A stretch of 36,668 nucleotides of DNA from Gammaproteobacteria bacterium (GTDB lineage Bacteria; Pseudomonadota; Gammaproteobacteria; Pseudomonadales; Azotimanducaceae), in contig JAHEEG010000021.1 of assembly GCA_024640825.1 (NCBI GenBank), positions 1 through 36,668 on the forward strand, in the 5' to 3' direction. The notes under the pieces are model-generated. The model was given only the letters and a program-made list of their open reading frames with translations, was not told the DNA's origin and made no database searches. Each line of letters starts with the position of its first letter. The stretch's first letter is position 1. Positions 14,767-23,628 of this stretch are shown piece after piece. Position numbers and translations under genes: made by a program.

Positions 14767-17697
14767 GTGACCTATCTTGAACGCCGGACTAACCGCCGAA
14801 TCCGCAAAGGCTTGCTGAGCCTTTTCTCGGCCAGCATCCTGACGGCCTGTGGCGGCGGCGGTGGCTCCAGTAACCCTGCGCCAGCGGCACCGGCCAACCA
14901 ACAACCCGTCGCTTCTTTCACGCTGACGCCCAGCGCGGGCGCTGCCCCTCTCACCGTCACGGTTGACGGCTCCGCGTCTGCGGATGCCGACGGCGACATC
15001 GTTGAACATCTGTGGGACTTCGGCGACAGCTCGGATCAGAACACCTCCGTTGGCGAAATATCCCGATTTACCTACGCAGACCCCGGCGACTACAGCATTC
15101 GTTTGCGGGTAATCGACGATGACGGCGCGGTGGGCACGGAGACGCGAACCGTGCAGGTCACCGCGGCTGCAGGAACGGCGACTCTTACCGGCAGCATCCA
15201 GATTCTAGCCTCCAGCGCCATCGACGCCGACGTCAATGACCGACTGACCACGCCGACGACCAACAACGATTTCGCCAGCGCGCAACCACTGACCAACCCT
15301 GCTGTCGCGGGCGGCTTTGCCAACCTGCCAGGCGCTGGAGAGAGCACGGGCAATCTCTTCGCTACAGGAGACCCTGGAGACTTCTATCAGATCACGCTGG
15401 CCGGCGGCGAGACCATTCTGCTTTCCATCGCAGATTCCGGCGCCGATCTTGACCTGCGGCTGTGGGACAGCGGCCAGCAGCTGGTCGACGCCTCTGCGGG
15501 GAGGGGAGAATCCGAAAGTCTCTCTGCGCCTGCTCCAGGCAGCTATTTCATCGAAGTGGTACCGGTCAGCGGCGGCAGCAACTATGTTCTGTCAGTCGGC
15601 CAAGAGTCCATTCCGCTGGCACGTTCGCCGTCGCGCCTCAGCGACCCGTTTATTCCGGGTGAGGTTCTGGTGCGGAGCACGGACGCCAAGCTCGGGGCGC
15701 GCTATCGGATGTCTGAACGGCACAGATCAGGACGGTTCGTAATGTTCGGCCTGCAGCAGCCCTCCACACCCTACCCCAGCACCATCGCAGCCGAGGGACA
15801 ACCCGACCTGCCCATCGGGCTGCCCGAATACGGCTCCTGGAGCCAGGCGCAGATACGCAAGTACTTCACGCTGCTCAAGCTGAAGGAGCTGGCGCGCGAT
15901 CCAGCCGTGGAAGTCGCGGAGCCGAACCTCATGCGCTTCGCACTACAAACTCCCGACGACCCCTTTTACGCCTACCAATGGCATTATGAAAGCGTGAACC
16001 TGCCCCTGGCCTGGGACCTCGCCACTGCCAGCAGCCCGAGCGACGATGTCCTGGTAGCCGTCATCGACACCGGCATTCTCAGCAGACATCCGGATCTGAT
16101 CGGCCAGCTGAGTGTCGACGGCTATGACTTCATTTCAGACCCTTCCAGAGCACGGGACGGCGATGGCATCGATGCAGACCCAGAAGATGCCGGAGATCTG
16201 GCGTACGGCGGATCAAACAGCTACCACGGCACCCATGTCGCCGGTATCATCGCCGCCCGAACCGACAACGCCCTGGGCGTTGCCGGAGTCGCCTGGGGCG
16301 CCCGCGTAATGCCGCTGCGGGTTCTCGGGGTGAACGGCGGCAGCAGTTATGACGTCGCCCAGGCAATCCGTTACGCGGCCGGGCTCCGCAACGACTCTGG
16401 TCGCTTGCCATCCCGGAGAGCGGACGTCATCAACCTCAGCCTGGGGAGCAACTTTTCCACGCAGGTGGAACAGGACGCCATCACCGATGCACGCGCAGCT
16501 GGCAGCATCATCGTGGCAAGCGCGGGTAACGACGCCTCGGAGCTGCCCGTCTACCCTGCTGCCTACATGGGTGTCATCGGCGTCAGCGCCACGACCATCA
16601 CGAAAGCGATCGCCACCTACTCGAACTTCGGCGCCAGCGTGGACATCGCGGCACCCGGCGGCAATACGGGGACCGACCTGAACGCCGATGGCATAGGCGA
16701 CGGCGTGATCAGCACGCTTGCAGAAAGCGCAACGGGCGGCGCCCTGGAGTACGGCTACGCGGCGCTCAGCGGCACCTCAATGGCAGCGCCCCATGTAAGC
16801 GGCGTGGTCGCACTGATGAAGTCGCTGCATCCCGCGCTCAATCCGGCCGAACTGGACCTTGCCCTGCGGGCAGGTGATCTGACCGACGATCTGGGTACGC
16901 CCGGCAGGGATGACCAGTACGGCTACGGCTTCCTCAACGCGCAGCGGGCAGTGCTGACCGCCCTGGAGCTGGCGTCGGGCCAGGGCAGCGACCCCGGACC
17001 CATCGTCAGCGCCTCGGCTAGCACCTTGAATTTCGGCGCGTTCACCAGCGCGCTGCCGCTGAACCTTCAGAACGTCGGCACCGGTAATGTACAGGTGCTG
17101 AACATCGCAGGGGACCAACCCTGGCTTACGGTGACACCAGCGGTCGTGGACAGCAGCGGCCTGGGTACCTATACGCTGACCCCCAACCGAAGCGGGCTCG
17201 GCGACGGTGTGTACTCGGCAACGCTCGCCATCGACACCGACGCAAACGATCTGACGGTGAGAATACTGATGCAGGTGTCGAGCCTTAACCTTGGGGCGGA
17301 CGCCGGCTTGCACTACGTGATCCTAGTAGACGAGCTCGGCAATACGGCGACGCCGGCGGTGCTGGTCAGCGCCGCCAATGGCCGCTACGACTTTTCAGTC
17401 GCCGACGTAGCCGCGGGACAATATCGGATTTTTGCCGGATCCGATTCAGATGACGATGGATTTCTCTGCGACCCCGGTGAGGCCTGCGGCGCCTATCCGA
17501 CGCTGGACCTGCCAGAGCGGATCAGCGTCAACGGCGACCGAAGCGGACTGGATTTCGTCTCAGGGTTCCGAGTCAACTTCACCACGCTGTCGGCGAAAGA
17601 GCTGCACGAAGGGGGTACGGGCATACCATTCTCGCGCCCCGCCTCTCACCCCTCCTCTCATCAAAAAATGGCTGAGAGCGACACGCCCATACACTGA
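14767..17697 (+). CDS. S8 subtilisin-like serine protease, lipoprotein, with PKD domain
   Basis: A 976-residue multidomain protease. A basic N-terminus and hydrophobic segment end in the lipobox LTAC (C28), so it should be lipid-anchored, followed by a Gly-rich linker. Residues about 45-135 form a PKD domain (VASFTLTPSAG, HLWDFGDSSD, ADPGDYSIRLRV). About 160-275 resembles a pre-peptidase (PPC-like) beta domain (GDPGDFYQITL, GSYFIEVVPVSG). The S8 catalytic triad is complete: D434 (VAVIDTGI), H487 (SYHGTHVAG), S671 (SGTSMAAPH). About 750-850 is an Ig-like domain (LNFGAFTSALPLNLQNVGTG), then a further beta domain ends near 950, followed by an unstructured tail. Start GTG 14767. The PrcB-like lipoprotein gene begins about 30 bp after its stop, suggesting a surface protease complex. 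Confidence 0.93.
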   Translation: MTYLERRTNRRIRKGLLSLFSASILTACGGGGGSSNPAPAAPANQQPVASFTLTPSAGAAPLTVTVDGSASADADGDIVEHLWDFGDSSDQNTSVGEISRFTYADPGDYSIRLRVIDDDGAVGTETRTVQVTAAAGTATLTGSIQILASSAIDADVNDRLTTPTTNNDFASAQPLTNPAVAGGFANLPGAGESTGNLFATGDPGDFYQITLAGGETILLSIADSGADLDLRLWDSGQQLVDASAGRGESESLSAPAPGSYFIEVVPVSGGSNYVLSVGQESIPLARSPSRLSDPFIPGEVLVRSTDAKLGARYRMSERHRSGRFVMFGLQQPSTPYPSTIAAEGQPDLPIGLPEYGSWSQAQIRKYFTLLKLKELARDPAVEVAEPNLMRFALQTPDDPFYAYQWHYESVNLPLAWDLATASSPSDDVLVAVIDTGILSRHPDLIGQLSVDGYDFISDPSRARDGDGIDADPEDAGDLAYGGSNSYHGTHVAGIIAARTDNALGVAGVAWGARVMPLRVLGVNGGSSYDVAQAIRYAAGLRNDSGRLPSRRADVINLSLGSNFSTQVEQDAITDARAAGSIIVASAGNDASELPVYPAAYMGVIGVSATTITKAIATYSNFGASVDIAAPGGNTGTDLNADGIGDGVISTLAESATGGALEYGYAALSGTSMAAPHVSGVVALMKSLHPALNPAELDLALRAGDLTDDLGTPGRDDQYGYGFLNAQRAVLTALELASGQGSDPGPIVSASASTLNFGAFTSALPLNLQNVGTGNVQVLNIAGDQPWLTVTPAVVDSSGLGTYTLTPNRSGLGDGVYSATLAIDTDANDLTVRILMQVSSLNLGADAGLHYVILVDELGNTATPAVLVSAANGRYDFSVADVAAGQYRIFAGSDSDDDGFLCDPGEACGAYPTLDLPERISVNGDRSGLDFVSGFRVNFTTLSAKELHEGGTGIPFSRPASHPSSHQKMAESDTPIH

Positions 17698-17726
17698 AAA
17701 TGATGCCCAAGACACGGAAAGAGAAA

Positions 17727-18272
17727 ATGGAAAATCCGACCACGACTTTCTTATCGCGGCAATCAATTCGTCACCAGTGGGCACTGTTACTGCTGGCTTT
17801 AGGTGCGGCCGGCTGCGCAGGCCCAGCACCGCTCGAGGCAGTCGCCGTGCTGCAGCACGGTCAGTGCCAGGGGGTCGACTCCGGCGTAACGAGAGTGGAT
17901 TACGCCGACCTCGCTCGCATCCGCGGCTCCAATCTGCTGTCCCTGTCAACGCCCGATCGCGGGGAAACCGGGAACCTGTTGCTGGTGGCCATCTCCCGAG
18001 GTGAGCAACCGACTGCGGGATACGCGCTGTCGCTGGATTCAGCCTCGGCGGAAGGGACGAAGGCACTGATCCGGGTGCGCTGGGATTCGCCATCCGCAGA
18101 TGCCGTGCTGGCCCAGGTGATCACTCACCCGTGTCTGGTGGTGGGTTTGCCCTCGGCTTCCTTCAGCCAATTGCACGTGGTCGACCAGGACGACGATGAA
18201 CTGGGCAGGCTGACTATCCAATCGCCGAACGCTCAGGCGGCAAGCAGGTCCAGAGCCGCCGCAGCCCGCTGA
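17727..18272 (+). CDS. PrcB-like protease complex lipoprotein
   Basis: A 181-residue lipoprotein: signal segment HQWALLLLALGAAGC with lipobox GAAGC, then a C-terminal part matching the PrcB domain pattern (PTAGYALSLDSASAEGTKAL, IRVRWDSPSADAVLAQVITH, PCLVVGLP). In Treponema denticola, PrcB is a lipoprotein required for stability of dentilisin, a subtilisin-family surface protease. Here the gene directly follows a subtilisin lipoprotein, which supports a functional pair. I prefer ATG 17727 because GGAAAGAG lies just upstream; ATG 17700 and 17703 are alternatives with no Shine-Dalgarno. The last 40 bp overlap the convergent phosphotransferase gene. Confidence 0.75.
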   Translation: MENPTTTFLSRQSIRHQWALLLLALGAAGCAGPAPLEAVAVLQHGQCQGVDSGVTRVDYADLARIRGSNLLSLSTPDRGETGNLLLVAISRGEQPTAGYALSLDSASAEGTKALIRVRWDSPSADAVLAQVITHPCLVVGLPSASFSQLHVVDQDDDELGRLTIQSPNAQAASRSRAAAAR

Positions 18273-19345
18273 TGCACACTGTTCTTGTAAGCATCGAGGT
18301 CCATGTCCCGGTTTTCCCCCATCGCACCCACGAGATATCGCTTGTAGACCCCCTGACCAATAGCGGCCAGCCGCCAGTGGGAAAATGCCCGGTAGTAGTT
18401 GATGCCCGAGAGATCCCGCCCCGTCGCTGCGGAATAGCGGTCGCAGAGCGCCTCGCGGGTCGGAAAGCCTCCCGCCGCGGTGGGAACCGCAGGGATGAGC
18501 TCGGTTCCCGGCTCGCCCGGTTGCATCCAAGAATTGAGCAGATAACCGACGTCCGCAAGCGGGTCTCCCAGGGTACAGAGCTCCCAGTCGAGAACGGCAA
18601 GGATGCGGCCGCCGCGAACGATCATATTGCCAAGCCGATAATCACCGTGGACGATGCTCGCCCCGATCTGCTCCGGCATCTGCGCTTCGAGTAGCCGGGC
18701 GGTTTCTTCCATCTCGGGTATCTCATGCGTCTTGGACGCTTCCCACTGCTTGTTCCAGCGCTTCAGCTGTCTCGCCAGATAGGCCTCTTTGCGGCCGAGC
18801 TGGCCGAGACCGACCTGATCGGGATCCAGGAGATGCAGCTTTGCAAGGACGTCAATCACGTGCGCGCCCAGGACGTCGCGCTCCTCGTCAACGAGTTGCG
18901 ACGCGACTTCGCTGTCGTGCAGCACCAGACCCTCCACATAGCCCATAACGTAAAACGGCGCGCCGTTCACCTCCGGGTCCTGGCAAAGGCCATAGGTCGG
19001 CGCCACGGGAACTTCGCTGCCAGCAAGCGCGGAAACTATACGGTGTTCCCGGCCCATGTCGTGGGCGCTCTCCAGTACGTGGCCGAGAGGCGGCCTGCGC
19101 AGCACATAGGCTTCACCGCGAGCATCAACAAATTTGTAAGTGAGATTGGAATGCCCACCGGCAATCAGAGAGAAAACCAGAGGCGGCTGCAGGTCGGGAA
19201 TTGCTTCGCAAAGCCAGCGTGTCACCGGTTCTGCACGGACGCCCTCTATCTCTTGTTCCGTGCCTGCTGAATTTTCCCCGGTCCCTTCCTCTCCGGTCCC
19301 TTCCTCTCCGGTCCCTTCCTCTCCGGTCCCTTCCTCTCCGGTCAT
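18233..19345 (-). CDS. Phosphotransferase family protein (APH fold, ACAD10/11-like) with acidic repeat N-terminus
   Basis: A 370-residue APH-fold kinase, closer than the 10329 protein to the ACAD10/11-associated family. Seen: PLVFSLIAGGHSNLTYKF (N-lobe Gly-rich loop), YVLRRPPLGHVLESAHDM, hinge FYVMGYVEGLVL, catalytic loop VHGDYRLGNMIV, and LAVLDWELCTLGDPLADVGY with the metal Asp. Unusually, the N-terminus is four copies of TGEEG and a partial fifth, encoded by a 15-bp tandem repeat starting at the ATG. The start at 19345 has GGGAGGA 7 bases upstream, so the repeats are translated. Its 3' end overlaps the PrcB-like gene by 40 bp. Likely substrate: a hydroxy-acyl intermediate; inferred from the family. 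Confidence 0.88.
   Translation of the reverse strand: MTGEEGTGEEGTGEEGTGEEGTGENSAGTEQEIEGVRAEPVTRWLCEAIPDLQPPLVFSLIAGGHSNLTYKFVDARGEAYVLRRPPLGHVLESAHDMGREHRIVSALAGSEVPVAPTYGLCQDPEVNGAPFYVMGYVEGLVLHDSEVASQLVDEERDVLGAHVIDVLAKLHLLDPDQVGLGQLGRKEAYLARQLKRWNKQWEASKTHEIPEMEETARLLEAQMPEQIGASIVHGDYRLGNMIVRGGRILAVLDWELCTLGDPLADVGYLLNSWMQPGEPGTELIPAVPTAAGGFPTREALCDRYSAATGRDLSGINYYRAFSHWRLAAIGQGVYKRYLVGAMGENRDMDLDAYKNSVHQRAAAALDLLAA
19278..19343. repeat. 15-bp tandem repeat, about 4.4 copies, at the 5' end of a phosphotransferase gene
   Basis: The unit ccggtcccttcctct (plus strand) repeats exactly at 19278, 19293, 19308 and 19323, with six bases of a fifth copy reaching the start codon. On the minus strand each unit encodes TGEEG. 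Being five codons long, gain or loss of copies keeps the frame. Confidence 0.97.
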
Positions 19346-19497
19346 GGCGCGTCCTCCCGAAACAAACTGAAGCAGAACGCCACTGTAATCGAACCCTCAG
19401 AGATTTGTCATGGCATGAAGATGGCCAATCGCCCGACCGTGTGCCCCGGGACCGCGCAGGACGTAGCGCAGACTTCGCTGTTCGCCCTGGCTGCTAA

Positions 19498-19503
19498 TAT
19501 AAT
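19498..19503 (+). promoter_or_regulatory. Possible -10 box upstream of the MORN-repeat gene
   Basis: A consensus TATAAT at 19498-19503, about 90 bp before the MORN-repeat gene. The matching -35 region (TTCGCT at 19474-19479 with an 18-base spacer) is weak. The rest of 19346-19589 holds nothing I recognise. Confidence 0.35.
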
Positions 19504-19589
19504 CGGCGGCACGCCTGGACGGCTGAAGACTCAGCGAAACGAAGGTCGGCAACCTGAGATTCGACGAAGAATGAAGATTTAACCCCCGC

Positions 19590-21287
19590 TTGTCTGGTAA
19601 GGCCCACCGTTTGCGATTTTTACCCTTGCAGATCAACATCATCCGACTTCTCCTGGCTTGTCTGCCGTTATGCCTGGTTGCCTGCGCCACGCCTGACATC
19701 GGTGGCGCGGCTGCGCCGCGAGACGATCCGAAGGCCGGTTTGCTCAGTCTGCCTTCCGGAACCAGCATCGCCGTCTACCCCTCTGAGCTTAGCTACACCG
19801 GCCAGGCCGGTTACCGCTGGCCGGACGGTCGGACCTACGAAGGGAACTGGGTGGACGGCCTCCCCGAAGGAATCGGCACGGAGTCACGGCCGGACGGCGA
19901 GATCTATAAAGGCACTTTCCACAGCGGCCTGCGAGACGGGCACGGAGAACTGACGCTGCCGGACGGGAGCCGGTACGTGGGAGGCTTCGGTGAGGGTGCG
20001 CGCTACGGAGAGGGAACCCTGCGTGACGCATCGGGCATATTCCGCGGGCAATGGCTGGACGACCAACCTGAGGGGTTCGGCGAGTACCATGGCAATGACG
20101 GCACCACCTACCGGGGGACGTGGGTAAGGGGGATGAAAAACGGCTACGGCAGCTACACCGCGGCGAACGGCTATCGCTACAACGGTGACTGGTCGGCAGA
20201 TCAGCCGGACGGATTCGGTGAGATGGAAACAGCCAACGGCTCCAGCTACGCAGGCAGCTGGCAGGCTGGGTTGCGCTCCGGGTACGGACGCGCCGTTGCT
20301 CCAGGCAACCTGGTCTACGAGGGCACCTGGGTGGCGGACAAGCGCCAGGGATACGGTCTCGAAACCCGCCCCGACGGCAGCAGCTATAAGGGTGAGTGGC
20401 TCGCTGACAAACGCGATGGTCAGGGCCGGGAGCAGAACGCCGATGGCACCTATCACGACGGCACCTGGGAGCAGAATCGGGCGCTCGGACCCGGCATAAG
20501 AAGCGATCTGGTCGGCATAGAAACAAGCGGCATCTGGAATGGCGATCTGGTCTCAAACGGATTGATCATCCTGCCGACCGGACTCGAGTACGCTGGACCG
20601 CTGTTCCGCGAATTCAATACCCGGGTATCGCCTCGCCTTCAGAAATGGATGCACGATGCCGCCGCCCGGGGGGATCCATACGCCCAGCTGATGCTGGGCA
20701 AGATGTATCTGGACTACTCAGACCCCGCTCCGGACGAGGCAGAAGCACGTCGATGGCTGCAACAGGCCGCCGAGGCCGATATTGCCGAAGCGATGTACCG
20801 GCTGGCCATAACCTGGGCAGAGCACAATCCTCCACGAACCGTCGCGCTGCTGGCGGAGGCAGCCGGGAAGGGGCATCCCGGCGCAAACGAAATTCTCGGC
20901 GAGTACTACCAACTCGGCATTGGCGTTCCCCGCAACCTCCAGACGGCGATGCGCTATTTCGAGCAGGGCATGGAAGCAGGCAGCCTGCCCTGCCGCAACC
21001 AGCTGGCCTGGCTTCTTGCAACCATCGACGACGCCGAGATCCGCAACCCGTCAAGAGCCATCGAAATCATTGGTCCCATCGCTTTGTACTCTGGCAGCTG
21101 GCAATATCTGGACACCCTGGCAGCGGGACATGCGGCGGCTGGTCACTACAAAGTTGCAATCCGCATTCAGCGGGAAGCGCTGGCCGCGGCCGCGAGCGAT
21201 GGGGCGCCGGACAATGGGCTGGAACAGCTGGCTATGCAGCAGCGGCTGACCCTCTACGAGTCCGGCAGGAGCTTCATCGAACCCTGA
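19590..21287 (+). CDS. MORN-repeat and Sel1-like lipoprotein
   Basis: A 565-residue envelope protein. A signal segment (IIRLLLACLPLCLVAC) ends in the lipobox LVAC. About ten MORN repeats of 23 residues follow (roughly 72-300). They are built on patterns such as PDGRTYEGNWVDGLPEGIG and ANGYRYNGDWSADQPDGFG. Residues about 345-470 form Sel1/TPR-like helical repeats (GDPYAQLMLGKMYLDYSDPA, AEARRWLQQAAEADIAEAMY, LGEYYQLGIGVPRNLQTAMR). MORN repeats bind membranes or partners and Sel1 repeats bind proteins, so this looks like a scaffold on a membrane face. No ATG or GTG is placed to include the signal: TTG 19590, 19611 and 19626 are possible starts. Solo gene; function unknown. Confidence 0.85.
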   Translation: MSGKAHRLRFLPLQINIIRLLLACLPLCLVACATPDIGGAAAPRDDPKAGLLSLPSGTSIAVYPSELSYTGQAGYRWPDGRTYEGNWVDGLPEGIGTESRPDGEIYKGTFHSGLRDGHGELTLPDGSRYVGGFGEGARYGEGTLRDASGIFRGQWLDDQPEGFGEYHGNDGTTYRGTWVRGMKNGYGSYTAANGYRYNGDWSADQPDGFGEMETANGSSYAGSWQAGLRSGYGRAVAPGNLVYEGTWVADKRQGYGLETRPDGSSYKGEWLADKRDGQGREQNADGTYHDGTWEQNRALGPGIRSDLVGIETSGIWNGDLVSNGLIILPTGLEYAGPLFREFNTRVSPRLQKWMHDAAARGDPYAQLMLGKMYLDYSDPAPDEAEARRWLQQAAEADIAEAMYRLAITWAEHNPPRTVALLAEAAGKGHPGANEILGEYYQLGIGVPRNLQTAMRYFEQGMEAGSLPCRNQLAWLLATIDDAEIRNPSRAIEIIGPIALYSGSWQYLDTLAAGHAAAGHYKVAIRIQREALAAAASDGAPDNGLEQLAMQQRLTLYESGRSFIEP

Positions 21288-21302
21288 TACTCAGAGGGCT
21301 CA

Positions 21303-22619
21303 ATGGAACAGCAGACACGCGTGAACTGGCCTTTTCTGCGAAGAGAGAGCCCGGAGATTCAGCGCGCGGAAGGGGTGTATCTCTATACCAGCGGTGGTAA
21401 AGCAATTCTCGACGCCGCCGGCGGTGCCATCGTCAGCAACATCGGCCACGGCCGCGCCCGAGTCGCGCAGCGGGTGGCCGAAGCCACCGCAGACTGCACC
21501 TACGTGGTACCCCCCTGGACCACCCCGTCGCGACAGGCCCTGGTGGAAGCCCTGGAAGCCAACTGGCTGCCCGAGGGGCTGCGACGCATCCACATCACCT
21601 CGGGTGGATCCGAAGCCGTGGAAGCCGCTGTGAAAATGGCCATTCAGTATCACGCGGCGCGTGGCGAACCGGGCCGCCGTCAGATCATCTCGCGCAGCGT
21701 CTCGTATCACGGAACTACCATGGCAACCACGTCGCTGAGCGGCCACCCAGCTCGAAAACGTGGGTTGGAGCACGCGTTGTGTGCCGAATTCATCGTGCCT
21801 ACGCCCTATCCGCTGCGCTGCCCGCTCGGAAGTCATCATCCGGATGCCGGGCGTTTCTACATCGAGAACCTGCGCAACGCCATCTTGTCCGAAGGACCCG
21901 AAAACATCGCCGCGCTGCTGGCGGAACCCATCACCGGATCAAGTGGCGGCGCGCTGGTGCCGCCCGACGACTATTGGGTCGCGGTGCGCGATATCTGCGA
22001 TGAGTTTGGCCTGCTGCTCATTCTCGACGAGGTCATGACCGGCTTCGGCCGCACCGGGAAACCATTCGCCTATCAGCACTGGGACATCGAGCCGGACATC
22101 CTGGTATCCGGTAAAGGTCTGGCCGGCGGCTACGCGCCCATCGGCGGCGTATATGCTTCGGAAACGGTCGGCTCGACCATACAGAAAGCAGGGATGAACG
22201 TGATGTTCCACACTTTCGGAGCCCACCCGGCGGCCTGCGCCGCGGCAGCTGAAGTCCTGAACATCATGGCAGAAGAGCAGCTGGTTGAGCAGGCGGCTCG
22301 TAAAGGCCAGCGCCTGAAGCGGCTGATGCACGAAGCCTTCGACCAGCATCCGCACGTCGCGGAAGTCCGCGGCCGAGGCCTGCTCCTGGCGATAGAGGTA
22401 GTCAAGAACCGGGAAACACTCGAGACATACCCAGAGCAGCACGCCGTATCCGACCGCATTGTCGGCAAGGCTCTCGGCAAAGGGGTTTTCTTTTACGGGG
22501 GCGGGACGGGTGATGTGCGGGATATCGTCTGCATAGGTCCCGCCTTCATCATTGAAGAACCACACCTGCAAACAATGACGGAGATTTTGCTGGAAGCGGT
22601 AAACGAGGTAACGGCTTGA
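21303..22619 (+). CDS. Class III aminotransferase (PLP-dependent)
   Basis: A 438-residue fold-type I enzyme transferring an amino group from an amine or omega-amino acid to a keto acceptor. Seen: the ITSGGSEAVEAAVKMAIQYH phosphate-binding block, SYHGTTMATTSLSGHP, LILDEVMTGFGRTGKPFAYQ (PLP-contacting Asp), and VSGKGLAGGYAPIGG, in which K271 forms the Schiff base. Length and motifs fit the family. ATG 21303 has AGAGGG upstream, 15 bp after the MORN gene stop. Its stop overlaps the TTG start of cysZ (TTGA). The substrate cannot be read from sequence; the ornithine/omega-amino acid and taurine-type enzymes share this pattern. Confidence 0.93.
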   Translation: MEQQTRVNWPFLRRESPEIQRAEGVYLYTSGGKAILDAAGGAIVSNIGHGRARVAQRVAEATADCTYVVPPWTTPSRQALVEALEANWLPEGLRRIHITSGGSEAVEAAVKMAIQYHAARGEPGRRQIISRSVSYHGTTMATTSLSGHPARKRGLEHALCAEFIVPTPYPLRCPLGSHHPDAGRFYIENLRNAILSEGPENIAALLAEPITGSSGGALVPPDDYWVAVRDICDEFGLLLILDEVMTGFGRTGKPFAYQHWDIEPDILVSGKGLAGGYAPIGGVYASETVGSTIQKAGMNVMFHTFGAHPAACAAAAEVLNIMAEEQLVEQAARKGQRLKRLMHEAFDQHPHVAEVRGRGLLLAIEVVKNRETLETYPEQHAVSDRIVGKALGKGVFFYGGGTGDVRDIVCIGPAFIIEEPHLQTMTEILLEAVNEVTA

Positions 22620-23398
22620 GCCACGCGACCCGGCCAGATTCGAGAGCAGATTCGGGTACCGGTCTTGGCTTTATGGACGGTGTTCATCAGTTCTACGAGG
22701 GCGCGCGGGTCGCCCGCAAGCCCCACCTGGCACGCTACGCGTGGCTACCCGCGCTGCTGAGCCTGGCGATCATCGTCGCCGGTCTCGCTTTGGCTTTCGG
22801 TTATACGGGCGAGTTTTCGTCCTATCTGGAAGCGCAGCTGCCGGCCTGGCTGGATTTCCTCAACCTCATTCTCGTACCTTTGATTTACCTGTTGAGCGTG
22901 CTCATCGGCGCATGGTCGTTCGGGTTTCTGGCGGTGCTCATTGCCAGCCCTTTCCTTGGCGACCTCTCCATCGAGGTCGAGGCAGCGCTATTCCAGGCAG
23001 CGCCGCAGCACGATCCATCTTTCATCCACGGCCTGATGGGCGCTCTGGGTCGCGAGCTGCGCAAGCTCGTCTACTACCTGCCACGCCTGCTCGTCGTGCT
23101 CGGGCTTTCTCTCATCCCTGTGGTCAACGCCGCTGCCCCACTGATCTGGTTTCTCTTCGGCGCCTGGACCTTGGCTATTCAGTTTTGCGACTACCCCAGT
23201 GAGAACCGCGGCCTGCCGTTCCGCAACACCCTCGCCCTGCTCAAACAAAATCGCGCAGCTGCCCTTGGCTATGGCAGCTGCGCGACCCTGGCCATGGCCA
23301 TCCCCGTTCTCAACTTCCTGATGATTCCCGTTGCGGTGGCAGGCGGCACCCTGCTGTATCGACGGATGCAGGCGCAGACCCTCCCACAGGCCGGCTGA
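22616..23398 (+). CDS. cysZ: CysZ-like sulfate transporter (EI24 family)
   Basis: A 260-residue inner-membrane protein of the EI24/CysZ family; E. coli CysZ (253 aa) imports sulfate for cysteine synthesis. Seen: the family start GFMDGVHQFYEGARVARKPH before the first long helix pair, SPFLGDLSIEVEAALF in the middle, a second hydrophobic block (YYLPRLLVVLGLSLIPVVNA), and FCDYPSENRGLPFRNTLALL, close to the conserved D-Y-P motif of CysZ. The TTG at 22616 overlaps the aminotransferase stop by three bases; ATG 22673 would trim the N-terminus. The last codons, including the stop (23396-23398), lie inside the outer arm of the inverted-repeat element. Confidence 0.85.
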   Translation: MSHATRPDSRADSGTGLGFMDGVHQFYEGARVARKPHLARYAWLPALLSLAIIVAGLALAFGYTGEFSSYLEAQLPAWLDFLNLILVPLIYLLSVLIGAWSFGFLAVLIASPFLGDLSIEVEAALFQAAPQHDPSFIHGLMGALGRELRKLVYYLPRLLVVLGLSLIPVVNAAAPLIWFLFGAWTLAIQFCDYPSENRGLPFRNTLALLKQNRAAALGYGSCATLAMAIPVLNFLMIPVAVAGGTLLYRRMQAQTLPQAG

Positions 23399-23623
23399 GG
23401 TCTGTAGGTTGAAGAAGATCCGGTTTTCGGTCCCTGCTGGATGAGCGCATTTCGCTGACCAGCTCCGGCGCTCCGCGCTGCCCTTATTCGGCGACGTTGC
23501 CCCGCGCCAGACGCGGGTCAATTCGCCTCCTGCGGCGTCGCAGCATCATCAGCGAAATGCGCTCATCCAGCATGCCTCTAGGTCCGGGGCTTTCCAGGTG
23601 CAGACCTCAGCCCGGCCTGTGGG
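23383..23623. mobile_element. Nested inverted-repeat element (REPIN/MITE-like), about 240 bp, non-coding
   Basis: Outer arms at 23383-23404 and 23601-23623 are near-perfect inverted copies (one-base indel), beginning CCCACAGGCCGG and ending CCGGCCTGTGGG. Inner arms at 23435-23458 and 23549-23572 are a perfect 24-bp inverted repeat (left arm begins TGCTGGATGAGCGCA). A central hairpin CCCGCG/CGCGGG spans 23501-23517. No open frame in it looks coding. The inner arm resembles the GGAT-GCGCATTTCGCT-type core of proteobacterial REP sequences. It sits between the convergent ends of cysZ and the SDR gene, and the left arm includes the last cysZ codons. I see no flanking target duplication. It could also serve as a bidirectional terminator. 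Confidence 0.6.
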
Positions 23624-23628
23624 AAAGA

